From NCBI GenBank assembly GCA_038501625.1, contig JAZAYU010000005.1, positions 3,906,001 to 3,970,000 on the forward strand: 64,000 bases of DNA, read 5' to 3'. The stretch comes from Corbicula japonica (taxonomy: Eukaryota > Mollusca > Bivalvia > Venerida > Cyrenidae). This document shows, in pieces, positions 61,107-64,000 of this stretch (the first letter of the stretch is position 1; each line of letters begins with the position of its first letter). The notes beneath the pieces are model-generated. The model made no database searches. It was not told where the DNA came from and saw nothing but the letters and a program-made list of their open reading frames with translations. A program made the translations under genes and the position numbers.

Positions 61107-61337
61107 TTAACCCTTTTTGCCATAAATACACCTTTTTATCACATGTGCAAACAGTGCAGATCCAGATCAGTCAGCACATCCATGCCATCTGATCAGGATC
61201 TGTTTGCTTTTTGGTCAGAAATATCCTATTAAATCAAAAAGCGAACAGTACAGATCTAGATCAGACCGCTGGATCTGCCGTCTGATCCGGATCTAGACTG
61301 CACACTCCTTAAAGGCGTATATGGAGTAAAGGGTTAA
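61107..61337 (-). mobile_element. TTAA-MITE copy 46
   Basis: TTAACCCTTTTTGCCATAAA to GGAGTAAAGGGTTAA; the rightmost copy in the window. Confidence 0.85.
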
Positions 61338-61500
61338 GAAAAAACAAGGTAATGATAATATAATGAAAATGAATTAATGTAACTTTCTGATTGTATTGTT
61401 ATATATCTGTCATACATGTATTGTTGTATTAGTTATTGTGTATCTTTTTGTATAGTGGGAAGAATCTGCCTGCTTAAATAGCGTGTAAATACATGTATAA

Positions 61501-61506
61501 AATAAA
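61501..61506 (+). promoter_or_regulatory. Candidate KIF15 polyadenylation signal
   Basis: AATAAA followed about 35-55 bp later by a GT-rich tract (TGTGTGTTGTTTTC), the usual cleavage arrangement. It would give a 3' UTR of about 2 kb containing several TTAA-MITE pieces. An earlier AATAAA near 60044 is an alternative with a poorer downstream element. Confidence 0.4.
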
Positions 61507-61540
61507 ATTTGAGTATAATCTCTGCATAAAACAGTTTAAA

Positions 61541-63262
61541 ATGTGTGTTGTTTTCTTCTCTGTATTGGTCAAAGTTGTTTTCTGATTTAGACATCATATT
61601 TGTCTGAGAACAGTAGAGGGAAAATATAAGCACCTTCTGCATAGTATAGGGAGTATACGTGGGTAGCCTTCACAAATGGTTGTACAGTTTTTATGCGAGT
61701 TTCGTCTGATTTAACTCGTCCTGGTAGGTACTTACTGCTCCATGTGGGTAGCTTTTGTGGACTTGTAGATTTGCGAAACAGTATTTCACCACCGTGTGCG
61801 TTGCTTCGAACCCAATAATATGACGACAATATTGTCCCAGGGTTCAACGCTTTCACTGCACGTCGATAGCCTTGACTTGTTCATAAATATAAATGCAATT
61901 GATAATGCAATGTTGCTTGCCCTTTCACACCCAACTAGGTGGTTCCTTGCCGCAGAGCCCACTTAACGTGGGTAGCTTGGATACGCAGTCTAACCTCACA
62001 CTTAATAGTTTCTCACTTGAAATGTTCTCTTGGTGAAATAATTCCAACCAACCTATCAATTCGACAACTTTCATACAAATGCAGATAAAAATATTACACC
62101 AGAAGCTAATGACCATACTGAAGCCAGAGCCCCTGTAGTTAAATCAGCAAGAACATGATGACGGGAGTAAAAGAAATGGAGGTTGTACGTTCATTTTCTA
62201 TATTCATCAAAGTTTAACCACTGCCATCGTGCGAACAATGGGAAGAAAGCGTTCAAATGATGAGTTATCACCTACTACACAGATGATATGTTGGTGGTCT
62301 TTCTTTTCAAATGTACTGATGGCCTTTGCTGGTTTTCTGAACTTTCAGTACTTGGATAAACTGCGGGCGATAAAACTTTCACAACATTTTTAATTAGTAG
62401 TACCGATACCAGTTTTTCAAAATGAGTGCTTCTTTTTATGCAAAGATTGCGTTTTGAAACAATTTCCAATAGAAAGATTTAGATTCTGAGCGTATTGTTA
62501 GCAGCTTGAGTTCATCTTGCAATTTCACGTTTGAAATATTTTTGTTCATTACTTGTGCAAATGGTATCTTAATATGGTATAGTCACGTGTTATAAACCTT
62601 CCAGACCATAAGATTGGTTAAAATCTATTTTTAACTGACTTCGAATTGAGTAACACAATTTATTTTGAACTATTTATAATACTGTAGTCTCTTACCTTAG
62701 AAGGCTTTTAATAAAATAACGAAATACGAATACACTTCCAGTTATATGCTTTTCGTCAATCTAATTATTTGCTTAGTTATTTCTTATTTTAATTAATTCT
62801 GGTTTATATTAGATTTATGCGTCGTTTAAACAGTGAATTTGCTAAGATGTTCATGATGCAATTGAAAATCCCTTTTATTAAATGGTTTTAACTTCGGGTT
62901 TAATGATAACAAGCGCTTTATACGTTTGGTTCATATTTTTCAACGGGACTAACATTATATGCAGTGTTCATTTCGTCATGTTCAGTGCTGTTTTCATTAT
63001 GAAGATGTTCTAGACCTTCGAACATAATATACATCTGAAATCCATTGTGTAAGACTTAATACGGATCACTTATACAATAGCATCATACTACGTCACGATC
63101 GCCTGTTAAAAAGATCCATCCAGGAAACTTTTATGTCAACAAACCCACCGCTTTAAATGTAAAGTTTCATTTTTCAGTATGCAATCTTCGTTGCTGAAAA
63201 TTGTTATGTAACAAATATTAAACAGTCTCAATGTTATTGTTCCAAGATGCCTTTTCTGTGAA
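61541..63262. other. Region right of KIF15, no confident gene
   Basis: Contains minus-strand ORFs at 61587-61856 and 61925-62116 that share KLPTW / KLPTL phrases, caused by three copies of GTGGGTAGC (about 61659, 61743, 61968). No known family was recognised. The CG-containing sequence near 61700-62000 is unlike the introns and could be a small exon, but I cannot support one. Confidence 0.3.
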
Positions 63263-63804
63263 ATGAGCCAGTTTATGAGTTTATTCCGTTTTAATTTGCT
63301 TTTCGAAAGATCCATCCAGGATTCGGGCCAAGAACAACCTAGATCGATGCAGAGCTCTGTCGACGCAGCCCTTGTTTTTGTAGCCGATTGGAGCCGGTTG
63401 TTTAATACGTCATTAAAGATATTTTCAGCATTCGATTTATGGAAAAATTGTGAAAGTTTGGCCGAATTTGAGATGATGCTATTGTTATACGAGTATAATT
63501 ATTGTATACGACGTCTTCTTAACATGTCCTCTGACAAAACAAAATGTCATTAGGAAAATTTATGACTTACAGTCATGATTCAAACATTGTTTATCTGATG
63601 TTAAAGCTCTCAGTCGTTCAGCGCTTTTTTAAAAGTGTTCAGGGATTTCGTTCAATGAATAACGCTCTTGCCATCAGAACAAATAATTGGAAGTTTTATA
63701 TGGAATTTCTCTATCAAATGTATCATACGGGTTTAACTTTCATTGTAATGTACTGGCAGGCAATGGAAAGTAACCACGTTCAACGTAGATTTTACACTGA
63801 TTAA
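63263..63804 (+). other. Two overlapping small ORFs (96 and 86 codons), status unknown
   Basis: ORF at 63263-63553 (starts MSQFMSLFRFN, includes DAALVFVADWSRLF) overlaps by 10 bp, in another frame, an ORF at 63544-63804 (MSLGKFMTYSHDS, then IRTNNWKFYMEFL). The sequence carries many CpGs and composition differs from the flanks, which hints at old coding sequence. The arrangement would suit one frameshifted protein. The NNWKFYM stretch loosely recalls mollusc transposon-associated proteins, but this is not a secure match. Confidence 0.3.
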
Positions 63805-64000
63805 GTTGAAACCATTTCGTATAGCAAAATAGCACTAATAAATTATTGCTATTTCGGGAAATGTACTGTCTTTTCAGGCTTTTTCTGTTGCTAAAATTTA
63901 AAAGCTCAATATTTGACAGAAGCAAAAAAATCAACATGTAAAACTGCATTACAGCCAACTATGTAAACATGTTTAAGGCTCTCTTACTTTTTCACGCACG

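Larger units (their letters stand above)
59485..61540 (+). other. Probable KIF15 3' UTR
   Basis: No coding potential after the stop codon. Contains one complete TTAA-MITE (59668-59895), two small fragments (near 60075 and 60172) and another complete copy (61107-61337), ahead of the AATAAA at 61501. If transcribed, the mRNA tail would hold several strong hairpins. Confidence 0.4.

Overview
The window is eukaryotic genomic DNA: AT-rich, with short exons, GT-AG introns, polyadenylation signals and a heavy load of dispersed repeats. Gene content and the mix of non-autonomous DNA transposons, a tRNA-derived SINE, a CR1/jockey-type LINE and a mariner relic suggest an invertebrate, most likely a bivalve mollusc. 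The species assignment is inference from repeat style and was not checked.

Layout. (1) 1-6.0 kb: no recognisable gene, several copies of one short inverted-repeat element, and possibly the 3' untranslated tail of a gene lying to the left. (2) 6.2-8.0 kb: a tandem duplication, a tRNA-derived SINE, then an intact minus-strand, single-exon TMEM70 homologue (mitochondrial ATP synthase / complex I assembly factor). (3) 9.3-17.3 kb: a transposon graveyard between the two divergent genes, with a mariner pseudogene, a minisatellite with nested inverted repeats, a LINE reverse-transcriptase fragment, and two back-to-back foldback elements that share a TTAA. (4) 17.9-59.5 kb: a plus-strand kinesin-12 (KIF15) gene. 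I could place 36 coding exons whose phases all join, giving 1,402 codons to the stop, close to the 1,388 residues of human KIF15. The exon with the initiator ATG was not found. (5) 59.5-61.5 kb: probable KIF15 3' UTR. (6) 61.6-64 kb: no confident gene; two overlapping small ORFs of unknown status.

The dominant repeat is a roughly 240-bp element (called the TTAA-MITE here). Its ends read TTAACCCTTTCCTCCAT and the reverse complement, consistent with a piggyBac-like TTAA target. Inside are two related 65-bp palindromes, so the whole element is a hairpin made of hairpins. About 45 full, deleted or degraded copies occur, nearly all in KIF15 introns or the leftmost 6 kb, and none interrupts a recognised coding exon. 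In TTAA-MITE entries, '+' means the end with the GGGCGAACAGTTTAGATCC palindrome comes first and '-' means the GCGACCAGTG palindrome comes first.

Other DNA-transposon relics in KIF15 introns include a hAT-like element with an exact 8-bp target duplication, a TA-flanked pogo/Tigger-like element, a TA-flanked 600-bp element and a BED-finger ORF. Tandem repeats and transposons repeatedly sit directly against KIF15 splice sites. The clearest cases are exon 15, whose 3' end and donor are copied about ten times, and exon 29, whose donor GTA contains the TA target of an inserted element.

Residue numbers for KIF15 count from the first complete codon seen, in exon 1 at 17948.
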